From Saccoglossus kowalevskii (taxonomy: Eukaryota > Hemichordata > Enteropneusta > Harrimaniidae), in assembly GCF_000003605.2 (NCBI RefSeq), contig NW_003134354.1, positions 255,492-300,820 on the forward strand: 45,329 nucleotides of DNA. The letters run 5' to 3'. The notes under the pieces are model-generated. The model ran no database searches. It was not told the origin of the DNA and saw only the letters and a program-made list of their open reading frames with translations. Position numbers and translations under genes: made by a program. Of the stretch, positions 1 to 12,660 are shown piece by piece. Within the stretch, counting starts at the first letter, position 1. Every line of letters begins with the position of its first letter.

Positions 1-540
1 ACCACAACCATGTACGGGTTCATGGCTATTCCACAACCATGTGCCTGGCCATGTCTATAGACCACAACCATGTACGGGTTCATGGCTATTCCACAACCAT
101 GTGCCTGGCCATGTCTATAGACCACAACCATGTACGGGTTCATGGCTATTCCACAACCATGTGCCTGGCCATGTCTATAGACCACAACCATGTACGGGTT
201 CATGGCTATTCCACAACCATGTGCCTGGCCATGTCTGCAGGCCACAACCATGTACAGGTTCATGCCATGGCTATTCCACAACCATGTGCCTGGCCATGTC
301 TATAGACCACAACCATGTATGGGTTCATTGCTATTCCACAACCATGTGCCTGGCCATGTCTATAGGCCACAACCATGTACAAATGCATGGCTATTCCACA
401 ACCATGTGCCTGGCCATGTCTGGAGGCGACAACCAAGTGCAGGTGCGAGGCTATTTCGCAACCATGTGCTTGGCCTCTTCTATAGGCCACAACCATGTAC
501 TGGTGCATGGCTATCCGCAACTGTGTGCTATGCACATGCT
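1..540. repeat. 60-bp minisatellite, about 9 units, cut by the left window edge
   Basis: Units start at 1, 61, 121, 181, 241, 306, 366, 426 and 486. The first three are identical and the fourth differs only near its end; divergence increases to the right, and one unit (241-305) has a 5-base insertion. Each 60-mer is itself two related halves of about 30 bases, both beginning CACAACCATGT. Because 60 is divisible by three, several frames stay open through the array, and these reading frames should not be taken as genes. The array ends about 250 bases before the SETD3 start codon, so it lies in that gene's promoter, 5' leader or first intron. Confidence 0.97.
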
Positions 541-784
541 TTCAATACCTCATTTGAATATTTCATGCTCTACATAAGTTTATGCACCACAGCATGTCTA
601 TATACTCATAAGTATACTCATAAGCATGGCATTGTTACCATGTTCCGGTAAATGTATATTCTACATACTCCTTTATACAGACATGCCAGTTTGGTTGACT
701 ATTATGTACATTTGATTACATATTATCTTCTCTAGACACAGAAGAGAACTACTACATACATTATTGACAATATAAGTGAAGAGA

Positions 785-3700
785 ATGGGCAGAAAAAGCA
801 GGAAAAAACAGATCCGGTATTCGGACACATATGGCAGGGAAATGATGAGCCTTGCCAATAACCTGTTAGAAAGTAAGTTCTATATTTTAAGAACTGTTTC
901 TAATTCTGTAAAACTGATACATTTCATGTAAATAGATTTAACTTTTAGAGGAAACTACCATGATTTGTACTATGTTTGGACCTATTTTATTGAAACTTAG
1001 CAGGTTGATCAATGAATGACTCCTAGCATTGGCCAAATGAATTATCATTAGTTGAGAAATCAAATTCATTACATACATGATCACAACTGACATTTTCTTC
1101 TCTTTGCATGAAACGTCTAACTATTTTGAATAGTTACTTTATAGGATGATGATTACCAAATGCTTGTTTCACAAGTATAATACCAATCTAAAACTATTAA
1201 CTGTTTTAAAAACTATTTTTAAGGTTATTTAATAAACTGCTAGTGAATACCAGGTGTATATTTGACCGTTGTGATAACAAGAATATTTTTATCTTTTTAA
1301 TCATCACAGAAGCTAATGGTCCACCATTATCAGGTACAAAGCAGTGGGAAGAATTCCTAGAATTACACAAACTGGTGGAAATAATCAGAGAAAAACAAAT
1401 AGGTGAGAGTTTTAAAGTTTTGTTATTTGTTGGGTTTTTCTATTGGAAGTATCGGTATAAAATACTTATTTGTGTGCTACCAAAGCCTAACAGTCAGACC
1501 AATCAATAAGCAGTGTTCAAATTCTGCCTTGTAAATATGCTTCAACTCAACTGCAGTATTCTGACCATGATTCACTGAACTTCAAAGAATATGTTGAAGA
1601 ACAAATTTCTAAAAATGTGGAAGTAATTTTTAATTGCTTAGTATAATTCTATTCTAGGAAAAAAACAGCGTTCTCAGTTGTATTACACTGCCATCAATCA
1701 TTTTTAGTCCCCGTTCGAACGCAGTCCGAAAACGGGGACTTATGTTTTGACCTCCGTGTGTGCGTGTGTCTGGGCCTGTATCTTAGAAATGCCTGGACCA
1801 ATCACTATCAAACTTCACACATACATCATACATGACATTATACATATGCACACCAATTTGTTTCACGATCTGATTTAAGATGGTTGAATGGCAGCCATTT
1901 TTGTACTGAAAAATCATCAAAATTAAGCATTTCTCGGCTGTTTAGAGATGGGTTTTGTTCAAACATGGTATATACATTGGACATTATAGGACCTTGATGC
2001 ATGTCATTTTGTTTCAAAAGATTCAAAATGGCCGACTGGCAGTCATTTTGTTTTAATGAATGTGGTTCTAGTGCCATATCTCTGACTTGCTTTGACTGAT
2101 TATGTTCAAATTTTAAATATTCATTATACATCATGTCATAGATATACAGATATATTGGTTTGACGATCCTATTCAAAGTGGCCGAATGGTGGCCATTTTT
2201 GTGCTGGAAAATCATCAAATATCAAGCATTTCTGGCATTTATTGATGAATTTCGTTCAAACATACGTTAGACATTACAGGTTCCTGATGCACGTCATTTT
2301 ATTTTTCAGATCGGATTCAAAAAGGCTGACTGGCGGCCATTTTGTTTTAATGAATGGGCTTCTAGAGTCATATCTCTGACATGCTTTGACTGATTATATT
2401 CAAATTTTATATACTCATTATACATCATGTTATAGATATACAGATATATTGGTTTGACGATCCTATTAAAAATGACCATAGCCATGAATGGTGGCCATTT
2501 TTGTGCTAAAAACTCATCAAATATCAAGCATTTCTGGCCTTTATGGATGGATTTTGTTCAAACTTGGTACATACGTTAGACATTACGGGTTCCTGATGCA
2601 CATCAATTTATTTTTCAGATTGGATTCAAAATAGATGACTGGCGGCCCTTTTGTTTTAATGAATGGGCTTCTAGAGCCATATCTCTGACACGCTTTGACT
2701 GATTATATTCAAATTTTATATATTCTTTATACATCATGTTATAGATATATACATGTATTCAAAATGGCTGATTTTGTTTTAAGTAATGCTGTTCCAGAGC
2801 AATATCTCGTTTGACGATCAGATACAAATGTCAATCATTTTAATGTTTTAAAACAATCATAATCATATTCCTCACATTGTTATATTCCAGCTGTATTACT
2901 ATAAACAAAACTATATATCTTAAATGTGATAACTAATGGGGACTGTGCCATGCATGGCTTGTTTCAATTTCAATGTAAAGATCATATTCCTATTGAAACT
3001 TCAAGAGATGAACACATTGAAGAGTTTTTAACATGGTTGAAATACAATGATGTTGAGGTTGATCATGTATCAATAGAGAAATTTTCTGAAGGGTATGGTC
3101 TGAAAGCTTTAAAAGAATTTAAGGTAAGAGAAAGAATTAATAAGTAAATCAGACTTACTTTACTTTGAGAATGACAGATACATTACAAGACTACAAAATT
3201 TATATAAGGCATTTTTCATTTTATTTTTCATTTTAAAATAACTCCAGCATTTTTTTTTTATTCTGTCTGATTTACTGCATGTGTTGTCAATTTTATTTAT
3301 CATAATGAAGATATTCATAAAATAAATAAAATTGGGGCAATTTGAAGATAAACATTCTTATTTATTCTTCTTAAAACATTTACACTCAAGGTCTCATATT
3401 TTAACCATTCAAACTCTCCATGCGCTACAATGTAAAAACTTGAAAAGCCGTGTTATTTTACACACATAAGCAATGAGACTTGATCCATCTATCATGTCTC
3501 TCAAGTACTGCAACATATATTATATGCTTTTTGCATATGCACAATTCTTGAAATATAAAAAATGTTCACTATGCACAGGACTAGGAGCTAAATTATCCTT
3601 AAATGTGTATAGTTTTGGAATTAAACACAAATAATGTGCTTTGATCATTTTATGAGTCACATTAATTATGAATAGAAACCTTTATACTAATAATTTGTGA

Positions 3701-6700
3701 TATGATGTTGATTTGTTTTCTTGCTATAAATGTGATATTCATTGTCACATGCATATCATGTGTATCTCTATAGTGAAAAATACCATGAGATACAGGTTTT
3801 CACTTTGCTGTTCTACATCACACACCAGAACAACTCTTAATACTCGCTTTATAACAAACATTCTATATGCTTATGGTCTTCAACATTAAGTACATTAAGG
3901 GGATTGGGGACTGTGCATTACAAAAATAATTGTTGCAAATATTAGAAGTCCCCAAAGTGAATCTGATCCAACTAATCATTCACTCTAAATGTATTAGTCC
4001 ACCATTTCAAAACCAGCTGGTTTTGACAAAAAATCTATGTAAGGTTTGCTTATTCTGGTATCATACCAAAATACAAATATATATACCACCATACCTTACA
4101 AAAAGTGGTTTTCAAGGATTATACATTAATGCAAATTGTGGCGTGAAACCTTAATTGTGAGGCAAGCAGAGTATTTAAAATATGTTGATTATGATTCATT
4201 GCAAAATAAACATTGTTTTGGTCTAAAATTATTCAATAATGCTTCTAAAATATTAGTATCTCAATATAAAACAAAAACAGTTTAACAAAGTGTTTTCTAC
4301 ATCATTGCAGCATCAATAAGTATTTATCCAGAATCCCTTGATATTATAGTAGTATTGTCATATGTGATATTTGTGCATCAGGTTAATCTATTGGTAAATG
4401 TCAGTCATCCTATTGCAGAATTCATTTCTAACTGTATTTGCCCTTGTTTTGAGAACACAGCTCTCACTTTCATCATTGTTGGCCGGAGGCATTACAGTGG
4501 AAATTGCATGTACTACAGTTAATATTGGGGTAATATGTAGGGTTCAGTGCTTCGATGGAGGTTTTTGTCAACATGGTGAGTGAGTTGATTCTATGGACCT
4601 GTGTACACTAATACTAACATGATAAAGCACATAGTTGGTTTCATATGCACAAATGGAAGATCGTAGGACACATTATGTAGGTGCTAGTGCAATATTATCA
4701 ATACAACATGTAGCTGTCATATTTTTTCACTGTAGCATCACAAAGACAGTAATGTAGCCAATTTTTCTTTTTGTTCTCCATCGTCAACTTACATAACCCA
4801 TGTCCATTTTAGTTGAAAAATATCTAAGAATTTATAGAAAAATACATGGAGGCATAAGTATTGAACCAAAATTTTGGTTGGAAATATAATGTATTTCAAA
4901 AGAGTAACAATTAGAAAACTATTCTCACATTAGAAGAATATTTCATCGCGTCACCTGAACTACTGTCAATTTTCATGGATTAATTAAAGACATGCATCTA
5001 TAGTTTTATTAACTTATTAAATACTTTTTAGAAAATTAAGAGTGTTGTATACAACGTATGCACAATTGCAGTTCTCTTTATCATTCCATTATGTATAAAC
5101 AAAATTTAGATTAAGTTTAATAAGAACAAATGTAGGTGCCATCTTGTAGCCTGTGGTGATGTATTCTTATTTGACACATGTCTGCATTTTTCAGAAAGAA
5201 GACACTCTGCTGACTGTACCTAGAAAAGTTATGATGACAGTAGAAACTGCTGAATCATCAGTTCTTGGTGAGTGTAGAGGAAATGCAATAATAAGTTGTT
5301 GTGTGCTGTTATTGATGTTTACTAGCATATTATATCTGCAGTCACCTTATTTAAATACAATATTTCAATAATGAAATGACTACACAATATTTCCATGATG
5401 ACATGTTTTAAAATGAAGTTCAGAAAGTTCTAGTAATTTTCAGCACCTTAAAGTAATATATAGACATGTTTACTGTATAAGCTAAGAGTCCTATTCTGAT
5501 TTACTCAAACAAAACCTGGATAAGGTGCCATTTGAAGTAGTGCCATATTTTTAACATGCTGATTACGTCTCCAACATTTAATTATAATCTATGTACATCT
5601 TTTATTGTGTATATTTGACACAGTGTCAGTCACAAACACTAAACAGGATCTATATGGCATTGTCAGTTTTATCTTACATATACAGATACAGTATGTATCA
5701 CAATTTCCTTTTATTAACTTTGCTTCTCAGGTTCACTCATTTCTAAGGACAGAGTTTTGCAAGCAATGCCTAATATAACATTATCTGTTCATCTGCTTTG
5801 TGAAAAACAACTTGAAGATTCATTCTGGAAACCATATATCAGTATCCTTTTAACACAGTATACCGTTTCCATTGATACATTTCAAATGTTTTCCCACTGT
5901 TTATATATATTCTTTATTCCTGACATTTCTCAAGAAATATCAAATATAAACATTAATTTCAACATGAATTTCGAGGTATACAACTCTTGCTGTCTTTAGA
6001 AAAAAAATATAGACAGACTACTTTTCTGTAAAACAATTCTAATATATTGTGTCGATATTTTTTCATTCTTTTCATATTTTATTTTTTTATATTTATTATT
6101 CATGTTTCTTACAATTGTGATCTTTAACCATTGGCTTTAATAAGACATCCTTCCAAGGTCATACAATATTCCAATGTATTTTACACCAGAAGAACTACAC
6201 TTATTGAAAGGATCACCAGCATTAGGTGATACATTTGTTTAATTTCCAGTTACAAATTGATGACTGGAATATTTTCAATCAACACTGTGATGGTACTTAA
6301 GTTTTAGGTGTTTTTTTTTGCAGCCCCATTGTGGGTTGTATGTTGTCACAGTGTACATGTATTACTTAACTTTTTCTATATAGGTGGGCAATGAGAATAG
6401 ACCTGAAGAAATCTCACCTGATTCATGTACATATCATAGTTACCAGTAACTACATGTTACTTTCAACCACAAACCACATGCTTACATTGTAGCTCATTCA
6501 GCATTCACACAGCATAGTAAGGGGAACGTTGTGCTTTTCCTTGTGAAAACAACCTAGTTCCGAAAAACAATCCTCTCCTAGTAATCGGGTACCTTTTAGA
6601 ACTAAGAAACAGTACCTTCATAGTAAATGCAGACTGTTAGAACATTAGAGAAATGCCTAACATTAGTGTAACTGTAAAATATAGTGAATTTTTTTAATTG

Positions 6701-9700
6701 TTTGTTTGTTTTAGACGATATACTGAAACAGTATAAGAATATTGGCAGACAGTATGCATACTTTTATAAGTTATTCCAAGTAAGTGTTTACTTTATCTGT
6801 TAACATCTTATCACAAACAGTTTGCTTGAATAATATAGACCCACCACAAACGGCAAAATACCTGACTTTGAAGTGGTTGAATTAAAAAAACAAATATTTT
6901 CAATGAAAATGGGAATGGAAGAACTAATTGAGAGATCAAACTGGTGCATGCAAATCAGTGGGGCAAAATCGATTTTTCATTGATTCAATTGTTCATAAAG
7001 TATTTTACAGTAAATGACCCTTATGAACACTGTTCTCAGTCTTTATCAATGTTACATTTGAACATGTTTTACTGGATGTGTTTGCTTTTGGTTTAGATTT
7101 TGCCAAATTCAACCAAGGTGCCCCTGAAGGAACGTTTTTTGTATGACGACTACAGGTAAGAAAATAGCTGACGTTCTAGTTATAGCGCCCTCTGGAGGGT
7201 TGTACATCTACTGCCTTTGTTCATTGACAGATTTAGAACTGCTGTGTATGCAGTGTTCTGTTCTATCCGTCATAGTGTTTTGAAGTACTGGGTATAACTG
7301 TTTCTTTCCATGATGATAAATTGAGTATTGTTCTTCAACAGTATTGTTTAATTGTACCTCATTACAAATATAACATGACTGTTTTTAGGTGGGCAGTATC
7401 AACAGTGATGACCAGACAAAATCATATTCCAGCTTGTGATGGCACACATAGGACCACATCATTGGTACCATTATGGGATATGTGTAACCATTGTAATGGA
7501 GTTGTAAGTACAAATAATAAAAAAAGACAACAATGACTGTAAAACTAGGGAATAACATAGAAAATCTATAATGTCAGAGTTTCTTGCTTAATATGCATTA
7601 TTAGCTTAGCTTAATCCTCTTCACTCCCACAGGAGCATAAGGCGCCAATATAACTTCTCCAGTCTTCACTATCCTGAGCAAGCCAATGAATCTTGTTCTA
7701 AATTTTCCCAATTTCGTCTTTCACTGTCCTCCATTAGGCACCCAATGGTCTGCCTCTTTTCCTCTTTCCTGGTGGTGCCCATCTGAGTGCAGTGTGTGAG
7801 TGTCTGGTCTTATTCATTCTCATCACATGGCCCAGCCATCGCCAGCGTCTTTGTTTTGCTTCATGAATGATATTTTTAATACATGTGCATCTACTGATTT
7901 CTTTGTTTGTAATATGTTGTGACCAGTGTACTTTCAGAATTTGGTGGTGACACCAGCTTTCAAAGTCTTCGAGCTTGTTCTCAATCTTCTTGTTGGTTCT
8001 CTAGGTTTCTTGCTGCATACAGGAGGCCCGAGTGGACATTTGATTTGAAAATTTTCAACTTGGTGCTGGTTTTCAGGACTGATGATTTCCAGATATTCTG
8101 CATATGCATTATATATAGAATTTTATTTTTCAAGTTTCAATGTACTGCACTGCAACCAGTCTTACCTGTGTGCACTGGGCAAATAGCATATGACAAAAAT
8201 ATTCATCAAACTTAGAGAATTGAAGATATCATCATGAAATGAACAAATCTAAGAGAGGTCTACCTGTAGTACCTATATGTATAATATCAAAGCAATCGGA
8301 CTTGCGTTTTTTAACAAGAAGTCGAAAATACCAGTATCACTTTTCACCAAAAATATTCATTTGTAGATATCATCACAAAATGAACAAATCTGAGAGAGGT
8401 CTTCCCAAGGTACATATATACCAAGTATCAAAGCTATAACAATAGTAGTTTTCAAAAAGAAGGCGAAAAAATTGACATGAACGACGATGGACAATCAATT
8501 ATATGATAAGCTCCGCGGAACTAATAACAATAACAGTGTCACTATTTTATCTTTGGGTGCGAATGACTGATTCTAGCCAGTAACTGCACAAATGAACTCG
8601 CTGAAAATAAATGAGGACCACAGCCTATACAATCAATATTATTGAATTATTTATGATATCTAGGGCCATGTATATTTCTTTTTCAAAGACTAACATTTAT
8701 GTCTTGTTGGAAATGAAAGTGCTGAAGTCAAAACAAAAACCACTGGCAATGTTTGTAAAAATATTGCGATGTTGTATAGGAGATTGATAGAGATATTGTT
8801 TTTTTCTTATCAGTTTATTTCGGTTCCTGCTGTTATTACGGTAGAAATTACCCTTGATTCAATGCTGTAATTTACCAAGATTCCTACTGATCTGACACTG
8901 GTTGTGTACCTTATTCATTAATTACAGATAACCACAGGATTTGATGTGGACACCAACTCACTATACTGTTTAGCTTTAAAAGACTTTCAAATCAGTGACC
9001 AGATATTCATCTTCTACGGAGCAAGAAATAATGCTGAGATGCTAACACATGATGGTTTTGTCTATTTACCAAATAGTCATGATAATACTTCCATTAAAAT
9101 TGGCATCAGTAAGAATGACCCTTTGTTTGCATTGAAAGCTGAACTCTTAACCATGCTGCATATTTCTACGTAAGTTCAACATCTAATTTAGTTTTATCTT
9201 ACGTATATACCTATAGTGCCAGAAAGTATGAATAATAAATATGACAGGACACCATGACCTCGCTCTAAGTTTGTTTGTAAGTTATTTTCAGAATTGATGC
9301 AACTGCATTATCACAGACAAAGCGAGTAAAAACACACCATAGATACATTGTATCTTGAGTATATATTATATGTATATACCGATATATATATATATAATTA
9401 CAAAAATCATTGGTGCAGTACTAGTACTGAGTGTTCAGTAGTTTTATCTAGTTAACTGTATTAGGGACAACATCAAAAGTTCAATGTAGGATAAAAAACT
9501 CAATTTCTTTATTCCCCCCCCCCCCCCCACTGAAACTTACCGGTAATTGATAATTCACCAATAACAAAGAAAAACAAGCTTCATTTGACGCACATATTTA
9601 CACTCGAACCAAACCATTTTCTCGTCTTGGATGAGTTTTTTTTCATTTTCTGTTATATTTGTCCATGATTGGATAGAAAAAAAACGAACTACAAATACTC

Positions 9701-11868
9701 CAATATTTTTTTGACTTCATTAAAAATAAAATCTTTTTGTAGGATGGAAATGTTTTGAGGTCACCCAGCCCCAAACTAAAGCAAATAAGTTTTTGATCCG
9801 ACATCGATCTTTTGACATCGTCCCTTATGTAAATGATGTTTGAGTTGACCATATACAATAATTACATTGATATCTTGAACTTTTAATTGTATTGTATTGG
9901 TTTTCAGATCAAGAACATTTCATATATTTTGTACAGAGATACCAATTCCACCGATGCTTGTTGCCTTTCTTAAAATTATTGTTATGGGTGAAGGTATGAT
10001 TATGATTTTCAGTGAATGTAGAATGCACCATTTTCAGTTCATTGCAAGATCCTACTTTATGTGTGAAATTGAATGTCAAAATAGCATGTTAGATTTGACA
10101 AATGTAAAAGTAGTTTTGCGGTATTTTCTCACTTATTAATTCGCTATGAAAAATCAGCATTTTGACATTGAACTATCAGTTTTATATAAATTAGATTACT
10201 GGTATTTGGGAAAAGTCACACAATTATTAAAGACTAGGTTCTATGACAAGACAGTAAAATTTGGGACATTTTAGAGAGAATGGATGCTTTACCGAATGTG
10301 AACCTGAAAATATAAATGTCTCAAATTTGGTGGTGGTGGTGGTGGTGGTGGTGGGGGGCTTAGTCAAGCTTTGGCGCTAAGTCGGACGAGTACAGTATAA
10401 CAAAAAGAAATTCAAGTTAAAAATCAAAATCAAATCGTTCAAATTTTGGTTGTGCCTTTCACACATTACGCAATGATCTCGCAGTGAACAGGAAATTGCC
10501 TATGAGTGAAATGAATTCAAGAATGGGTTTCACATTTATGTAAACTAATAAGTTAGGGGTTTTGTTAATAGCCGGCCATATGGCCTGCTATAAGCCCAAA
10601 TTAGCTGTCTGCTCTCTGCCCTCTCGACTGCCTACACCGGTCTTGCTGCAACGCTTCGCACTGCTGAGAGCCTTTTTATTTATTTTTTGGCTTATTGTTA
10701 CAGGATGATGGCCTGTCACTTAAATGTATGTCACTTAAATGTATGTAAGTGTCACTTAAATGTATGTAAGTGTGACTAAAAAATCTTAATTTGTATTGCC
10801 TATAACCAACCAATTTTATGTTGTCCACACGTCTGATAGACTTTTATGATCATGTTGCTGAATTATGATCCAAGTTTTTAAATTTCATGTAGTTTCATGT
10901 GATAAACCAAGAACCAACCTGTAACAATTATTAAAATAAATTCATTACTTCAGACGAGTTAAAAGAAAGGCTGAGGTCTGAAAATGATCTAAATCCAGCA
11001 TTACTGTTAGATATAGACCATGTAGCAAGTATTGAGAATGAAATAAAGATGTGGAGGTTCCTTGATACCAGACTGGATTTGTTGTTGAAAATATACCATG
11101 TGTCAATAAAGGTAAGCAATAATGAAAATGCATTAAATTTATTGATATTTAAAGGGTGGCAGTCATCGTGCCGCGTCCTGTTCGATATGGGACTCGTGTA
11201 AAATACATTGTTTATTTACATGAAATTCGAACACATGTTGCGCGACAACCACCGCCCTTTAATTTCACTATCTGAAACATGTTTTGGGTTTTGAATTCAC
11301 AAAATTCGCAGAAAACACTTTTTATTGTAATTTTATGTTTAAATGGATTTAATGGAATGACTTTCACTTATTAGTGAAAATGTGAGTAATGAAATCATTT
11401 GCAGTACAACAAATGTACTATTTGTGCCAGTTTTTTAAAATCACTAAATACAGTAGAAATTTTTCATTTTCCTGTGGGAACTGAACTGAACTGAAACCAA
11501 ACTGCACATGCCAGTCTCCAGCTGCAACAAAATACTCTATAATAAGAATTGAAATATTCCAATCTTTTACCATCCAGGATGATGAAGCTATGCTCAAAAA
11601 CAATGACCTAACCAACAATGCAAGACTTGCTATTCAACTCAGACTTTCAGAAAAAAAAATACTGCAACAGACAAAAAAATATGGACTGAAAAGAAAAGAC
11701 AGAACAAGCAAACTTATCGGGAGTGATGAAGAGAATGCCAATGGTGAATCTATTAATGTAAATGAAGAAGGAAATATTCCGCGATATGTAAATGTAGGGA
11801 CAACTGTTGATATTCTAGACAAAAGTTTGAATGGGGAAAAGTTACTGGCAGGTCTCGATATTCAATAA
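785..11868 (+). CDS. SETD3: SETD3, actin-histidine N-methyltransferase (13 coding exons)
   Basis: Coding exons: 785-872, 1310-1402, 2981-3123, 5195-5267, 5731-5841, 6145-6225, 6715-6779, 7097-7155, 7389-7503, 8928-9169, 9908-9993, 10954-11111, 11578-11868. All introns are GT-AG, the phases join, and the sum is 1605 bases (534 residues; human 594). The product is expected to transfer a methyl group from SAM to actin His73 in the cytosol. The SET region spans about residues 87-307: GYGLKAL near its start, VMTRQN (Asn249), PLWDMCNH (Trp267, Asn271-His272) and IFIFYGARNNAE (Tyr306). Asn249, Trp267 and Tyr306 line up at a constant offset of 7 with human Asn256, Trp274 and Tyr313, so the active site looks intact. 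A Rubisco-methyltransferase-type substrate-binding region follows (about 318-460), then a shorter lysine- and acid-rich tail than in human. The ATG is chosen because MGRKSR matches the human MGKKSR start and an in-frame stop lies at 773-775. The acceptors of exons 3 and 6 (AAAG, ATAAG) are weak but phase and homology fix them. A 5' UTR acceptor may lie at 734-735. Confidence 0.96.
1706..2850 (+). mobile_element. Hairpin-ended element with internal tandem repeats, copy 1 (SETD3 intron 2)
   Basis: The left end is a perfect 10-bp stem (AGTCCCCGTT at 1706-1715, AACGGGGACT at 1731-1740) with a 15-base loop, followed by a GTGTGTGCGTGTG tract. The body is about three tandem units of roughly 296 bases, marked by TTTGACGATCCTATT at about 2158 and 2454 and a variant at 1861. 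Each unit has two halves of about 148 bases carrying variants of ATTCAAAATGGCCGACTGGC. It has no coding capacity; open frames inside it are repeat artefacts. Terminal hairpins plus internal tandem units recall non-autonomous Helitron/Helentron-type elements, but that class is inference. The right boundary is approximate. Confidence 0.75.
3124..5194 (+). other. SETD3 intron 3, no further feature recognised
   Basis: This is a 2.1-kb AT-rich intron with a GTAAGA donor and a TTTTTCAG acceptor. A 61-codon open frame at 4398-4583 matches nothing in SETD3 and is not needed to join exons 3 and 4, so I regard it as chance. No inverted repeats or tandem arrays were seen. Confidence 0.6.
7610..8100 (-). 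mobile_element. LINE (non-LTR retrotransposon) ORF2 tail fragment in SETD3 intron 9
   Basis: On the minus strand the translation includes QRRWRWLGHVMRM followed by HTALRWAPPGKRKRGRP. These are the familiar C-terminal signatures of non-LTR retrotransposon reverse-transcriptase polyproteins (RRWxWxGHVxR ... GKRxRGRP). The frame is interrupted on both sides of this stretch and several stops are visible. Only the 3' part of the element is present, as expected from 5' truncation at insertion. It lies antisense to SETD3 between exons 9 and 10. The clade (RTE, CR1 or other) cannot be assigned from this fragment. Confidence 0.85.
8212..8520 (+). repeat. Dispersed repeat, two tandem units (SETD3 intron 9)
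   Basis: Two related units begin at about 8222 and 8367. Both carry GATATCATCA, then AAATGAACAAATCT, then GAGAGGTCT. They continue through a region with ATCAAAGC and a purine-rich AAGAAGNCGAAAA block. The same family appears at 17930-18090 in UBR7 intron 5. No coding content. It lies directly beside the LINE fragment, and whether the two were inserted together is unknown. Confidence 0.7.
9514..9528. repeat. Poly-C tract, 15 bases (SETD3 intron 10)
   Basis: An uninterrupted run of 15 C on the plus strand. Length may be unreliable in the assembly, as such runs are error-prone. A short (TA)n stretch lies nearby at about 9380-9398. Confidence 0.9.
10329..10358. repeat. (GGT)n microsatellite ending in a G run (SETD3 intron 11)
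   Basis: About eight GGT triplets followed by a run of six G. It lies within the intron between SETD3 exons 11 and 12. Confidence 0.9.
10714..10776. repeat. Short tandem repeat, three units of GTCACTTAAATGTATGT
   Basis: Three copies of GTCACTTAAATGTATGT, the second and third followed by AAGT, in SETD3 intron 11. No other function is visible. Confidence 0.8.
11149..11262. mobile_element. TTAA-flanked short MITE, copy 1 (SETD3 intron 12)
   Basis: TTAA at 11149-11152 and 11259-11262 flank a 106-base body that starts AGGGTGGCAGTCATCGTGC and ends as the inverse of AGGGCGGTGGTTGTCGCGC. The inverted repeats therefore pair over about 19 bases with a few mismatches. A TTAA target duplication is known for piggyBac and Kolobok superfamilies; which one applies here is not decided. 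The middle carries ATTGTTTATTTACA, which is shared with the related copy at 15505. Confidence 0.8.
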
Positions 11869-12660
11869 CACTACTGACTACTATTGGTAGAAATGTGTGC
11901 TACAAAGCATGGTAGCTCATTTACATACCAAGTACATGTACATAGTTTTCACAGTGCTGACCAATAAATACCATATACATACATAATGTGTCAAACACAA
12001 TATGCATGCAAAAATATAGCACAAGATGTATGAACCAAGCACATTGTATAATTGATAAATTAAATAGGGGCATCAAATAACACTACAGAATGTTTTGAAG
12101 GCTAATGAAATACCTCCAATTTTTAGGTATTTCAAGAAAAGGTTGCTAAGTACCAAATTATTGAGGGTCCACAAAGAAATTGGTAAATTGCACTATTCAT
12201 TGAATAATTTTTGTTTTGTAAATGCCTAGAATCAATGGCTAAGATAGGGTCCCCTACCCTACATATAGAAAACTATGTAATGTGAAACATTTATGTGAAT
12301 ATGTAAATAAGATTTTACTTATAAAAATCATGTTATATATTTCATCTGTGGGCTTCTTGAAGCATATAGTTCAAAACTAGTTCAATGTTAGGAAAACAAA
12401 AGACAATGTATACGAGCAAGCAAGATTTAGAATACCAGCAATGTTCTTGAATGAACATTTAATGTGACATACATGCAACTATGTTGACACTTTAATGTTG
12501 GTAGCCAAACCTATTGTAAATCTTTTTTTAGTAGTTGATTGTTTAATGGCATTTTGAAGATTTTCAATGTACTGTGATTTTTTTTTGTTCTGTTAATATT
12601 GTTTATATTTGGAAATTGTTAATTGATTGCAAATTAAATAAAATAAAATACAAGCAAGAT
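11869..12660 (+). other. SETD3 3' UTR with polyadenylation signals
   Basis: AT-rich sequence follows the TAA stop. AATAAA occurs at 11963-11968 (early candidate) and as two overlapping signals at 12637-12647 (stronger, in a TTAAATAAAATAAAATA context). The longer form would give a 3' UTR of about 0.8 kb. Transcript ends are inferred, not seen. Confidence 0.55.

Noticed and set aside
39-651. Several long open frames with repeated VHGYSTT and similar peptides at the left edge
   Set aside because: They are translations of the 60-bp minisatellite. The unit length is a multiple of three, so multiple frames on both strands stay open without selection.
1838-2527. Minus-strand frames of 126 and 73 codons in SETD3 intron 2
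   Set aside because: They lie inside the tandem units of hairpin element copy 1, and the two frames repeat each other's peptides as the DNA units do.
4398-4583. 61-codon frame in SETD3 intron 3 as an extra SETD3 exon
   Set aside because: Exons 3 and 4 join directly in phase and match human SETD3 without a gap; the frame has no counterpart in the family.
7321-7388. Upstream extension of SETD3 exon 9 as an alternative start
   Set aside because: The open frame before the acceptor at 7387-7388 is intronic; homology begins exactly after the acceptor with WAVS.
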